DNA from: DTU019 sp050949825
GTDB lineage: Bacteria; Bacillota; Syntrophomonadia; Syntrophomonadales; Syntrophomonadaceae
DNA length: 64,000 bases
Reading direction: 5' to 3'
Assembly: GCA_050949825.1 (NCBI GenBank)
Contig: JBMNGL010000013.1
Span: forward strand, 1 to 64,000
Below are positions 35,801 to 43,037 of this stretch, in pieces. Position 1 is the first letter of the stretch, and each line of letters begins with the position of its first letter. The translations under genes and the position numbers were made by a program. The notes under the pieces were generated by a model that saw nothing but the letters and a program-made list of their open reading frames with translations, ran no database searches and was not told where the DNA came from.

Positions 35801-36537
35801 AAGCTTTTAGAAAATATATCAATCAATATAAAGAGTCAGTAAAAATCACTCCAGAGGAAGAAAAATTAAGAGAAAGGTTAAATTTAGAAAGAGAAGAATT
35901 AAATCAAAAGTTATATGCAGAAGTAGAAGGAGAGCTTAATAAAAAAGGCAAAGATGCAAAACAAGTAGATAAATTGATTGATAAGATTATGAAGTTACGA
36001 CAACAGATAAATACGTTTACACAAAGAGAAGAACAGCTTGAGTTAATTGAAGAAGATATAGCTGCCATAATGAAGAGTTTAAAAGACTATAAAGATAATA
36101 AAAAAACAGGCACAGGATATTATATGAAAGCGCCTAAATTTAATAAAGAAATATTTGAAGAACATATAGAAAAAGGAACCGTTGCTGGTGATGGGAAAAT
36201 TATATATAAATTTAAATCGGGATTTGAGTGGGCAGCACCAATTGACTATTCAAACTTTCAAATAAAAGCAAGAAGAAAAATTGCGGCAAAGAGAGCTAAA
36301 GAAAAAGCAGAGTATTTAAAGGGGCCTGAGGTAACAGAATTATTAGAATATTGTATAGAGCCAAAGACTTTTAAAGAAATGCAGAATTTTTTAGGTAAGT
36401 ATACAGCCTATCATTCTTTTAGAAAACACATACTTGTGCCTTTGTTAAAACAGGGAATTGTAAAGATGACCATACCGGATCAACCCGTTCATAGATTACA
36501 AAAATACTATTCGGTTGACAGGAAGAAACGCAATTGA
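32872..36537 (+). CDS. Fused double serine recombinase
   Basis: One open frame of about 1221 aa carries two complete recombinases. The first half has AAYCRVSLDSLN (Ser near residue 40), VSRFSRNAKEL, a recombinase domain and a zinc ribbon (VHCGNCGYKFNR). The second has AAYIRVSTESDQ (Ser near residue 615), SLSRFARNTVDTL, PSPSGRKNWDPNTIKDIL, a ribbon (LYCEKCHSYLGY), a coiled coil and a winged-helix-like tail. Both halves keep their catalytic residues. A strong internal ribosome site and ATG at 34549 sit at the joint, so the second enzyme can also be made alone. The ATG at 32872 fits an AGGTGGGGAG site. Confidence 0.9.
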   Translation: MDEKNKAMWVHTLWDPLEKIDQSPLHSKKDGIKVAAYCRVSLDSLNISESLESQVSHYTHFIGRKKNWKFVGIYFDNLVSGRKASLRQGFTRMLRHCDEGKIDLILVKNVSRFSRNAKELIEIVERLKEINVTVYFEMENIESTRSDTTYLLNIFASIAQAEIEAISYNIKWSYEKRTLEGKADIGDMYGYDKAEVNGETIIKINEEAAQIVREIFVMYLNGYSSYKIAGELSRRNIKTKQGKKLWNSSTITGILSNISYTGDILVRKTIQDMLTNKIRSAKGIEDQYFIENHHPAIISKEVFEQVQEEIKKNGKPSSPYTRRYNPLLKRVHCGNCGYKFNRNKNRGKDYFKCVSKMTNKSLCVSPVIKEDDIIKIMLGGFKERFDIENPKIIKMLQRFLIRINQNDHFEFHRLKALNQIQLAKSLRGVEYTDEDIEQMEESYKEFEKELVKIEDDRKFRLEAIKWLDTVENFEAFENQATIEYMRGWIKEITIYSLNDYKIHWIDGKNTEIGSCISIKPELEEPLVDENLIELQIKGSFEENKITLEKGGDIQSKEGVMVQAAKRLKSEKLKSEKKSDLMFLNIKKQISNSVVMQTTVPIPSKKKLKVAAYIRVSTESDQQEISLKTQYTYFLYYILRDPQYILVDIYIDDGKSGLTTKGRTEFNRLIDDCVDSKVNLIITKSLSRFARNTVDTLKCLNLLKNLDPPVNVWFQKENLYSLDEKSDLLIKLLSVIGQEESLNMGESIAWAKRSLAQRGIVNPGRLAYGYYYGENKEWLINKEEEKVVKRIYKEYQEGKKIQKIAKGLESESIPSPSGRKNWDPNTIKDILISETYRGNYVFQKFYNSSGLIKKKTKNQGELPMYFIENHHQPIIDSEEWENIQEIMKIRDKERQDKIEKYLPDTKKNEAFSKKLYCEKCHSYLGYIRQVDRGKNNKGNRHWRCYSARKGKGCDSIHLKQEYIEENFSQCLMDIRHNEAFRKYINQYKESVKITPEEEKLRERLNLEREELNQKLYAEVEGELNKKGKDAKQVDKLIDKIMKLRQQINTFTQREEQLELIEEDIAAIMKSLKDYKDNKKTGTGYYMKAPKFNKEIFEEHIEKGTVAGDGKIIYKFKSGFEWAAPIDYSNFQIKARRKIAAKRAKEKAEYLKGPEVTELLEYCIEPKTFKEMQNFLGKYTAYHSFRKHILVPLLKQGIVKMTIPDQPVHRLQKYYSVDRKKRN
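34515..34551 (+). promoter_or_regulatory. Internal ribosome sites and ATG of the second recombinase
   Basis: Inside the fused gene, AAAGGAGGTGATA (from about 34516) and AAGGAGGG (34537-34544) precede ATG at 34549 at good spacing. They translate as LEKGGDIQSKEGV, an unlikely linker by design, which suggests two former genes joined by loss of a stop. Confidence 0.75.
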
Positions 36538-36555
36538 ATATCTTATTAAGAATGA

Positions 36556-36611
36556 AACCCACTGAGTAGCTAGATAGAAATTATCAGGCTACTTGGTGGG
36601 TTATTTTTATT
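36556..36611 (+). terminator. Terminator of the recombinase operon
   Basis: AACCCACTGAGTAGC pairs with GCTACTTGGTGGGTT around an AT-rich loop, followed by ATTTTTATTT. The loop side word AAATTATCAGG and the GGTGGGTTATTTTT end recur near 41,605-41,690. Confidence 0.8.
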
Positions 36612-36639
36612 TGCTTGCATTCCTGTAATGCTTAAGAAC

Positions 36640-38380
36640 GATCTTTGAAAAAAGAGACGCCCATCAATACAATTGAATTGTGCTGATCCGCGACAGAAAG
36701 GCACAAAACAAAAGATTGAGGAGGCGTCCCTATATGAAAAGTACACAAAACGAGAAGATTTCGCAAATTAAATTTGAGACCCTGGTTGTTGGAATTGACA
36801 TTGGTAAAGAGACCCACTATGCAAGAGCCTTTGATTACAGAGGGATAGAGCTGGCCAGGCTGTTGAAATTTAGCAACACAGACCAAGGATTTGAACGATT
36901 GGACCAGTGGATGCGTGATATATGTAAGCAGCAAGAGAAGACTGAGATCATTGTCGGCTTTGAACCCACAGGACATTACTGGTTTACGCTAGGGGATCAT
37001 CTCAAACGCCAAGGACACAAACTGGCCATAGTCAACCCGTTCCACGTCAAGCGAACCAAAGAACTGGATGACAATAGTCCTACCAAGAACGACCGTAAAG
37101 ACCCGAAAACTATCGCCATGTTGGTGAAAGATGGACGTTATCGGGAAGTGTACATACCCGACGACATCTATCAAGAACTAAGAGAAGCGGTATCAGAACG
37201 GGAACGGCTGCAGGAGCAATTGACTTCTATTTACAACAGGGTCGTTAGATGGCTTGACATCCGGTTTCCAGAGTTCACAACAGTCTTCAAGGACTGGAGA
37301 AGAAACGCAGCATTGATGGCTCTCAGAAGCTTTCCAACACCAGAGAAGGTTATGGAAATGGGTGTTGATGCGATTGTCGAGACGTGGAGAAAGCAAATGA
37401 AGCGCGCCAGCCTAAAACGTGCAGAAAGACTGGTAAAAGCGGCAAGTAGAAGCGTAGGTCGAACTAGCGGTAAAGTGGCCTCCGAGGCCAGCTTGCAAAA
37501 CCTGCTGGCAGAATATGACCTGTACTGTCAGCAATACGACAAGCAAGAACAGCTCATGCAAGAACTGCTGATGCAAGTACCTAATGCTGATAAACTCCTG
37601 GATATCAAAGGGGTTGGCCTGATAACAGCAGCCACCTTTGTCGGCGAAGTAGGCGATATCAGTAGGTTCCAAGATCCTAGACAAATACAGAAGCTGGCTG
37701 GACTCAATCTGGTAGAGAACAGTTCCGGCAAACACAAGGGAAAGACCACTATCAGCCGTAGGGGTAGAAGACGACTGAGACACAGCTTATTCTTTTCCAT
37801 GATTGCCATGCTGGGAAAAAACCAAGAGTTTCGGCTACTTCACCAAAGAAACCTGATGCGGGAAAATAATCCGCTCAACAAGATGCAGTCCATCATCGCA
37901 CTCTGCGGTAAGTTGATCCGGGTCTTCTTTGCAATACTAACCAAAGGCGTTGATTACAGCCCAGAGAAGATGCTGGGGGACATGGAGCAGTCAATTAGAG
38001 TAGCCGCCTAGATTGGCAATAGAGACTATACCATAGCGATTGTTATCCCGTTATTGCCAGCATAAGATGGCTACCCGCAGTCACTTAAATGCAGCGATGA
38101 ACGAAGCTTCAAGAACCAAATATCACGATAAAAACGGGAGCCGGGACAGTCAGGTTGAATTTCACCATAAGGGCAATGACCCCGCTTAGGAGCATGACTG
38201 ACGTTCCACCTCTTGGATAGGCAGGACGAAGGAATTAAGGGCTTTAGACCCAGGAAGACATGGGAGGGTTGCTGCCAGGAGATGGTGTGGAATCCCACTG
38301 GCCACAATACAAGAAACCAAGCGGCTTAGCGGAGCTCTACTCACCATCACCCATAATTACACATAGATGTAACAAACAAG
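36640..38380 (+). mobile_element. IS110-family insertion sequence (approximate borders)
   Basis: The transposase gene at 36734 is flanked by about 90-180 bases upstream and 350 bases of non-coding DNA downstream before the next element. IS110 ends lack clear inverted repeats, so borders are estimates. GAGACGCCC (36654) and GAGGCGTCC (near 36722) form an inverted pair around the start region. Confidence 0.6.
36734..38011 (+). CDS. IS110-family transposase
   Basis: A 425-aa DEDD transposase. The N-terminal RuvC-like domain shows GIDIGKETHYARAFD (first Asp), VGFEPTGHYW (Glu), and NDRKDPKTIAMLV (later Asp pair). The C-terminal transposase_20 domain shows LLDIKGVGLITAATFVGEVG and the serine-containing NLVENSSGKHKGKTTISRRG. 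ATG at 36734 behind GAGGAGGCG. These enzymes use a structured bridge RNA from the element's own non-coding end to pair donor and target. All main motifs are present. Confidence 0.95.
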   Translation: MKSTQNEKISQIKFETLVVGIDIGKETHYARAFDYRGIELARLLKFSNTDQGFERLDQWMRDICKQQEKTEIIVGFEPTGHYWFTLGDHLKRQGHKLAIVNPFHVKRTKELDDNSPTKNDRKDPKTIAMLVKDGRYREVYIPDDIYQELREAVSERERLQEQLTSIYNRVVRWLDIRFPEFTTVFKDWRRNAALMALRSFPTPEKVMEMGVDAIVETWRKQMKRASLKRAERLVKAASRSVGRTSGKVASEASLQNLLAEYDLYCQQYDKQEQLMQELLMQVPNADKLLDIKGVGLITAATFVGEVGDISRFQDPRQIQKLAGLNLVENSSGKHKGKTTISRRGRRRLRHSLFFSMIAMLGKNQEFRLLHQRNLMRENNPLNKMQSIIALCGKLIRVFFAILTKGVDYSPEKMLGDMEQSIRVAA

Positions 38381-38384
38381 AGAT
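38012..38384 (+). ncRNA. Non-coding end of IS110 element, possible bridge RNA
   Basis: About 370 bases without a convincing gene follow the transposase. Palindromic words are present (GCCAGCATAAGATGGC near 38,056; CCACTGGCCAC near 38,297). In IS110 relatives the bridge RNA is made from the longer non-coding end; this is the longer one here (IS1111-like arrangement). Sequence alone does not prove the RNA. Confidence 0.3.
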
Positions 38385-39900
38385 GGGCTGTCCGTAAACA
38401 AAATGTAATCGTGAGAAAACAAGCGATACTGGAAGTATAGCTTAGTTTATTAAGGGAGGTTATCAAATGGCAAAATCAAAGAACATTCTCACGGACAAAG
38501 AAATGGAGCTGGTAAGTCTGCTGATGCAAGACTGCCAAAGCACCGGGGACATTCAGACGAAGTTGAAACGCTTGTTTGCAGGAACGATTGAACAGATGCT
38601 TGAAGCCGAAATGGATGAACATTTAGGCTATGAAAAGCATTCGGTAGAGGGCAACAATAGCGGTAATTCACGCAATGGGTACAATCACAAGAGCATTATC
38701 AGCGATTATGGTGAAAGCGAAGTCGCCATACCCCGCGACCGTAACGGTGAATTTGAACCAAGAATTCTTGGAAAGCGACAAACACGAACCGATGAAATTG
38801 AGCAGAAGATAATGGCGATGTACTCTAAAGGTATGTCACAGCGCGACATAGAGGATAATCTGCGCGAAATATACGGGGCAGATATCTCACAAACCTTGAT
38901 TTCAAAGATCACAGATAAAATTTTACCGGAAGTAAATGAATGGCAAAACCGTCCGCTGGAAGCGATTTACCCTATAGTTTACTTTGACGGCATTATGTTC
39001 AAAAGCCGTAAAGACAGCCAAATTATTAACAAGTGTGTCTATTCAGTCTTGGGCATTGATATGAACGGCCAGAAGGATATTTTAGGGATTTGGATAAGCG
39101 AGAACGAGGGTGCTTCATTTTACGCAAGCATTTGCTCCGACCTTAAGAAACGCGGTGTTACAGACATTTTTATCGCTTGCCACGATAACCTGAAAGGGCT
39201 TGGAGAAGCCATTAACGCAGTATTTCCAAAGACTAAGCAGCAGTTATGCATAGTACACCAAATCCGCAATTCAACTAAGTTTGTGCAATACAAGGACAGA
39301 AAGCAAATCTGTGCTGATCTCAAGAAAATCTACGGCGCAGTAAATCTTGATGATGCGGAGTATGCAAAAGAAGAGTTTCGGGAAAAATGGGATAAAAAAT
39401 ACCCATCGATTATGCGCTCCTGGGATGCAAATTGGGCTGAACTTACTACATTTTTCAACTATCCCGAGCAGATAAGGCATTTAGTCTATACGACCAATGC
39501 AGTCGAAGCATATCACAGAATGGTGCGCAAATTCACGAAAGCAAAGGCGATTTTCCCGACTGACGACTCAATAAGAAAGGTTGTTTTCCTGTCGGTCAAG
39601 GAAATCGCGAAAAAATGGACGAAGCCGGCGCGAGATTGGGCAATGGCATACAGCCAGATTATGATTTTCTTTGCAGATAGATTTGCGGCTTAAAGGCCGC
39701 CTGGGGGCTCTGCCCCCAAACCCCCGAGATTTATCCGCTTGGGGCTTACCGGTGAAACGAAAAACAGCGAGCAATAAACCCGCTGTTTCACCGTATAAGC
39801 CGTAGCATGCGTGGGGTTGCTCCTCAGCATTGCCCTGTTTGTGCTACTATAAAAGTATTAACGAAATTTTGGATGATTATTCCGTTTACACTAAAGCGTG
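38385..39900 (+). mobile_element. IS256-family insertion sequence (approximate borders)
   Basis: The transposase at 38467 is framed by TCCGTAAACAAA (about 38,391) and, in reverse orientation, ATTCCGTTTACAC (about 39,880), which share GTAAAC. The 3' side also holds GC-rich inverted repeats (GGGGGCTCTGCCCCC; GGTGAAAC...GTTTCACC). The exact ends and target duplication were not resolved. Confidence 0.6.
38467..39693 (+). CDS. IS256-family (Mutator) transposase
   Basis: A 408-aa DDE transposase of the IS256/MULE family. Visible marks are MLEAEMDEHLGYEKHS near residue 42, SRNGYNHKSI, the PIVYFDGIMFKS segment with the first Asp, FIACHDNLKGLGEAINAVFP with the second Asp, QLCIVHQIRNS, and TTNAVEAYHRMVRKFTK with the Glu. 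Length matches the family. ATG behind AAGGGAGGTT. It appears intact. Its codons and the GC-rich 3' flank differ from nearby prophage DNA, consistent with recent arrival. Confidence 0.95.
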   Translation: MAKSKNILTDKEMELVSLLMQDCQSTGDIQTKLKRLFAGTIEQMLEAEMDEHLGYEKHSVEGNNSGNSRNGYNHKSIISDYGESEVAIPRDRNGEFEPRILGKRQTRTDEIEQKIMAMYSKGMSQRDIEDNLREIYGADISQTLISKITDKILPEVNEWQNRPLEAIYPIVYFDGIMFKSRKDSQIINKCVYSVLGIDMNGQKDILGIWISENEGASFYASICSDLKKRGVTDIFIACHDNLKGLGEAINAVFPKTKQQLCIVHQIRNSTKFVQYKDRKQICADLKKIYGAVNLDDAEYAKEEFREKWDKKYPSIMRSWDANWAELTTFFNYPEQIRHLVYTTNAVEAYHRMVRKFTKAKAIFPTDDSIRKVVFLSVKEIAKKWTKPARDWAMAYSQIMIFFADRFAA

Positions 39901-39901
39901 T

Positions 39902-41065
39902 TCAGAACCATTTGCTGCTTTTAATTAGGTCGTACCAGTTGAAGTTCATTCCCATAAAACGCTCGATTTCATCAATTTTTATTGTGCTCAATTTACCTTC
40001 TAAAATTTTAAACTCAGAGCGAATTTCTTTAATGAAGTTATAAAGTTGCTGCTTGTCCATAAATAGCGATAATGAAAATATAAGAGAATAAATTCCTCGA
40101 CGGGCATTTAGACGTTTGTTTTTTCGAGAAGTATTTAATCTCCTTCTATGAGCCGGATTAACAGCATATGGTAATTTGTGTCCAAAATTCATGAAGTTAT
40201 CATCAATGGGGACCCTTATCTTTGAAAGATAGAATCTCTCGTTGTGAGCACACGTATTTCTGAATAAACTTAGTACCTGTAAAATACGGGAGGTATTTAT
40301 AATATGTAGATCATCAGAGATGCAAGAGAAATTATTAATACCTAGAGTTTTTATCATATGGAGTTGAACATCTTTCTTTTGTAGTGTAAATAGATGGCTG
40401 ACATTTCCAAAAGTTAAGACATTCATTAAGATCCACATTGGCATGTAACCATGCTGCTCTAAGTAAGATTTTATTGAATCATTTTTATTTTTTCTTTGCT
40501 GCCCAAGTGTTCGGTATACCGTAGAGATGTAATTGTCATAAACTGAAAGTCTATCCAATGTAGAAAATTTTCCATTTGGCCGAGTTCTATGTACTGTTGT
40601 GCTGACAATTCCATAACTATCGATATTATGTATGCTGTAAGAAGAAGTCAAATCGTAATATTTTCTCCGAAGATATTCACTGTCTCTATGAAGAATTGAT
40701 TTTTCAACATCTGAATTATCAGGGTTACCGTTGAGATGGTAGTTGTAGAAAGATTGTACAATCTGGTTTTTTATAATTTCTTCAACCCTTAATATTTCTT
40801 TCAGAAAAATGAGGCGAAGGTTTGCGTCAAAGATTAATAGCGCCTCTAACTCACTTAATCTAGTACCAGTTTTGTATTTCTCAACACTACTGGATCCCTG
40901 GTAAAGGAAGGGGTCTTTATAAGCGTTAATCAAATTATAATAATTATATTTCTTAAGAAGCTCTTTTTCCTCGCTTCCATTAGGAATAGTCATATTCCGG
41001 CTTCTTAATATTTTGATTCTTTCGCTGTGTGTAGAAAAATATTTTTCCAAAATTAATTCCCCCAT
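39902..41065 (-). CDS. Abi_2 (AbiD/AbiF-type) HEPN abortive infection protein
   Basis: A 387-aa protein of the Abi_2 family. The opening (FSTHSERIKILRSRNMTI) and LLKKYNYYNLINAYKDPF match the family, and the C-terminal half has FRNTCAHNERFY near residues 267-278, an R-x4-H HEPN ribonuclease motif. Such proteins stop phage growth by shutting down the infected cell, probably by RNA cleavage. It is read against the flanking genes and forms cargo of the mobile region. Two promoter-hairpin units lie directly upstream (41,074-41,299), as in reported AbiF loci with an associated RNA. Start ATG at 41065. Confidence 0.88.
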   Translation of the reverse strand: MGELILEKYFSTHSERIKILRSRNMTIPNGSEEKELLKKYNYYNLINAYKDPFLYQGSSSVEKYKTGTRLSELEALLIFDANLRLIFLKEILRVEEIIKNQIVQSFYNYHLNGNPDNSDVEKSILHRDSEYLRRKYYDLTSSYSIHNIDSYGIVSTTVHRTRPNGKFSTLDRLSVYDNYISTVYRTLGQQRKNKNDSIKSYLEQHGYMPMWILMNVLTFGNVSHLFTLQKKDVQLHMIKTLGINNFSCISDDLHIINTSRILQVLSLFRNTCAHNERFYLSKIRVPIDDNFMNFGHKLPYAVNPAHRRRLNTSRKNKRLNARRGIYSLIFSLSLFMDKQQLYNFIKEIRSEFKILEGKLSTIKIDEIERFMGMNFNWYDLIKSSKWF

Positions 41066-41073
41066 ATATGTAG

Positions 41074-41121
41074 AAAGACCGAGGGCAACGAATTACCCGC
41101 GGTCTTTAATCGATCTTTTCT
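41074..41121 (-). ncRNA. Hairpin small RNA, copy 1 (next to abi)
   Basis: On the minus strand GATCGATTAAAGACCG leads into a hairpin: AAAGACCG pairs with CGGTCTTT, and inside it GGGTAA pairs with TTGCCC around a TTCG tetraloop. A one-base C/T mismatch separates the stems. Copy 2 has the same design with different pairs that still match, which is direct covariation. The hairpin ends 9 bases before the abi start codon. Confidence 0.75.
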
Positions 41122-41127
41122 AAATAA

Positions 41128-41155
41128 ATTATAACACAGCTTGAATTTGAATCAA
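41128..41155 (-). promoter_or_regulatory. Promoter of hairpin RNA copy 1
   Basis: Minus strand: TTGATT (41150-41155) and TATAAT (41128-41133) are separated by 16 bases. The expected start lies near 41121, just before GATCGATTAAAG. Confidence 0.7.
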
Positions 41156-41216
41156 TAGCAAAATACATAATAATTCCAAAACGACCAAAAATTTGATTGG
41201 TGAAGATGAAAATTAG

Positions 41217-41262
41217 AAAGGCTGGAGGTTAGAGAAACCCGCAGCCTTTAATCGATCATCCA
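41217..41262 (-). ncRNA. Hairpin small RNA, copy 2 (distal)
   Basis: Minus strand: GATCGATTAAAGGCTG leads into a hairpin in which AAAGGCTG pairs with CAGCCTTT and GGGTT pairs with AACCT. Compared with copy 1, the outer stem changes from GACCG/CGGTC to GGCTG/CAGCC with pairing kept. Confidence 0.75.
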
Positions 41263-41270
41263 GTGAATGT

Positions 41271-41299
41271 ATAATATCACATGGTTTTGATCGAATCAA
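41271..41299 (-). promoter_or_regulatory. Promoter of hairpin RNA copy 2
   Basis: Minus strand: TTGATT (41294-41299) and TATTAT (41271-41276) are separated by 17 bases, placed as in copy 1 relative to the GATCGATTAAAG start. Confidence 0.65.
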
Positions 41300-41615
41300 C
41301 AGTATTTTACCCATAATTGCTGATTCTATACTGGCTAGAGATAGAGAAACTACATATAGTTAATATATGCAGATAAATCAAAAAGTAGTACAACATTGGA
41401 AGAAAAAAATCCTAAAAAGCGAAAATTGGCTATTTAAGCAGTGATATTCTTTAGGGGAACTATGGGTCCTAAACCAAATAAAAAGCGGACACGGGGCAAA
41501 CTGGGGGCTCGATTTTTTAGACTCCGTAAAATTATAATGTTTTAGCGTGATTTTGTTATAACGATTTAGCTCATTCTATTGTGGTGGGCTTTTATTTATT
41601 CCTTAAATTATCAGG
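41300..41615. other. Gene-free AT-rich stretch
   Basis: About 315 bases without a convincing gene. A 27-codon frame from ATG near 41,461 is basic but has no recognisable features. GTGGTGGGCTTTTATTTATT (about 41,581) resembles the T-run hairpin end near 46,797. Confidence 0.4.
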
Positions 41616-41687
41616 AACCCATTTAGATGGAATCTTGCTTCGGTAGAGTACCGAGGTAGAGGGCATCTAGGGTGGGTTATTTTTTAT
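41616..41687 (+). terminator. Nested terminator hairpin near the inner att-like site
   Basis: AACCCATTTAGATG pairs with CATCTAGGGTGGGTT, enclosing CTTCGGTAGAGTACCGAGG (41638-41656), itself a TCGG...CCGA hairpin; TTATTTTTTATT follows. The inner part recurs at 46,684-46,702. Confidence 0.65.
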
Positions 41688-41756
41688 TGCAGAAAACTGA
41701 TAGCTACTAAGAATATCAACTTTTTACTTGACATTTTGAAATATACTAGTTTTCTA

Positions 41757-41779
41757 TTTATCCTTTTAGAATCATGGAG
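41757..41779. other. Inner att-like site
   Basis: TTTATCCTT, three variable bases and GAATCATGGAG match the site at 46845-46867 in 20 of 23 positions. The outer site marks the junction between element DNA and yifB, so this inner one is a candidate junction between two elements of the same specificity. Confidence 0.5.
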
Positions 41780-41810
41780 AAATGGCATATTTGTATTTAA
41801 CATTAGCAGG

Positions 41811-42152
41811 ATGAATGAGTTTATTGACGCCCATTCAGAGCAATTGACTACTGATGTTATTGATGTTGCCTATTATTATAATTTAGTGAAGCACCATGAG
41901 TTTAAAGATGACTATGTTCGGCAGGCTGATCTGGAACGTCCGGTTATCCTGGCTGAAATTGCGCCAGACAGGTTAGAGATGGGTATGGGAGTAAATCCGA
42001 ACATTTACTATGAGCGGGGATATAATTTAATTGACGGACATCACCGGGTTGTCAAAGCCCACTGGTTGGGCGTCAAAACATTGCCCGCTTATATTTTCCG
42101 CATGGAACAGCATATAAATTTCCTGGCGCAAGGTGTTACTGCCACCCCATAA
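41811..42152 (+). CDS. ParB-like domain protein
   Basis: A protein of about 113 aa with a ParB/Srx-like core: LERPVILAEIAPDRL, then NLIDGHHRVVKAHWLGVKTL, where GHHR is the nucleotide-binding signature. The frame is open upstream through the att-like site, so the true start could lie earlier; ATG at 41811 is chosen. TTGACA (near 41,728) lies upstream as a possible promoter. Its stop codon touches the left end of the transposon. It is probably a left-over of a second mobile element; the role is unknown. Confidence 0.65.
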   Translation: MNEFIDAHSEQLTTDVIDVAYYYNLVKHHEFKDDYVRQADLERPVILAEIAPDRLEMGMGVNPNIYYERGYNLIDGHHRVVKAHWLGVKTLPAYIFRMEQHINFLAQGVTATP

Positions 42153-42212
42153 TGTCCAGCAATAGACGATGTTAAATGTCCAAAAACTGACGGACGTAGT
42201 GACCGAAGATAT
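42153..42212 (+). repeat. Left end of the transposon
   Basis: TGT at 42153, then GTCCAAAAACTGACGG (42178-42193) and GTGACCGAAG. It mirrors the right end in reverse orientation. Confidence 0.65.
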
Positions 42213-42236
42213 TAGCCCCATTGGGGGCAGGGAGAA

Positions 42237-43037
42237 CTAACTCAATTCTCCCTGAACAACAAACTTCACCATGTGATCATCAATAATATTTCGATTGTTT
42301 TGTGCTCCATATATCAGGCAATGAGTACAAACCTTGTTTACCATTCTGGCAGCTCCACTAGAAAACTTAAATATCTCATCTACAGCATTATCCGAAAAAA
42401 TATCATGGTCGGCACCGGCATAAGCCAGGTGTGTTTTAATGTATTCGCCTACTTCTGCCCGGTCCAGATAAGGCAACTTGCACTGCAGGTCAATGCGCTG
42501 CCTGATTGCTGCGTAAGATTGGAGTTTAAGCCGTTCCCAGAGTTCGTTTTGTCCTACCAGGATTAAAGCCATCGGGCTCTGTGCATCCATTTTGAAGTTT
42601 AGTAGGAAACGGACTTCTTCCAGCATTTCTTTGTCTAAAAGATGGGCTTCATCTACGATAACCACGGGCTCTAGATGATGGATGCCTTGCATAAGTTCAA
42701 TCTCTTTATGTAATTGGCGTTTGGCATCGCCCCGATAGAACTTGGCCTCACAACCTAATTGTTCAAGGAGACCTTTGTAAAAATGCCGGGGGGTCAATTT
42801 GGAATCAGCCAGGTACATCATCATAAACCGGGATGTATCTAAAGTTTCTTTAAGCTTACGTATGGTGGTAGTCTTGCCGGTTCCACAGTCCCCGGTTAAC
42901 ACTGCAAACATCTGGCGCTGAGCGGTATATTCTAAACGTCCCAGGGTTTCTTCCAGCATATGCGATTGATACAACTGATCAGTGGGGATATCCCTGGAAA
43001 ACGGTGTTCTTTCCAGACCATAAAAACTCTCAAACAT
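42237..43037 (-). CDS. ExeA/TnsC-like AAA ATPase of the transposon
   Basis: A 266-aa AAA+ protein. FYGLERTPFSRDIPTDQLYQ is an ExeA-type opening; GDCGTGKTTTIRKL (Walker A) near residue 48, VVIVDEAHLLD (Walker B) near residue 127 and a sensor segment (LILVGQNELWERL) follow, with arginine-finger-like SYAAIRQRIDL. It resembles TniB/TnsC/IstB partners that choose targets and activate the transposase. It overlaps the transposase gene by 8 bases behind GGAAGGAGGGGG. Confidence 0.92.
   Translation of the reverse strand: MFESFYGLERTPFSRDIPTDQLYQSHMLEETLGRLEYTAQRQMFAVLTGDCGTGKTTTIRKLKETLDTSRFMMMYLADSKLTPRHFYKGLLEQLGCEAKFYRGDAKRQLHKEIELMQGIHHLEPVVIVDEAHLLDKEMLEEVRFLLNFKMDAQSPMALILVGQNELWERLKLQSYAAIRQRIDLQCKLPYLDRAEVGEYIKTHLAYAGADHDIFSDNAVDEIFKFSSGAARMVNKVCTHCLIYGAQNNRNIIDDHMVKFVVQGELS

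Noticed and set aside
41461..41541. 27-codon basic frame with an AGGGGA site
   Set aside because: Too short and without any recognised pattern; lies in a terminator-rich gap.
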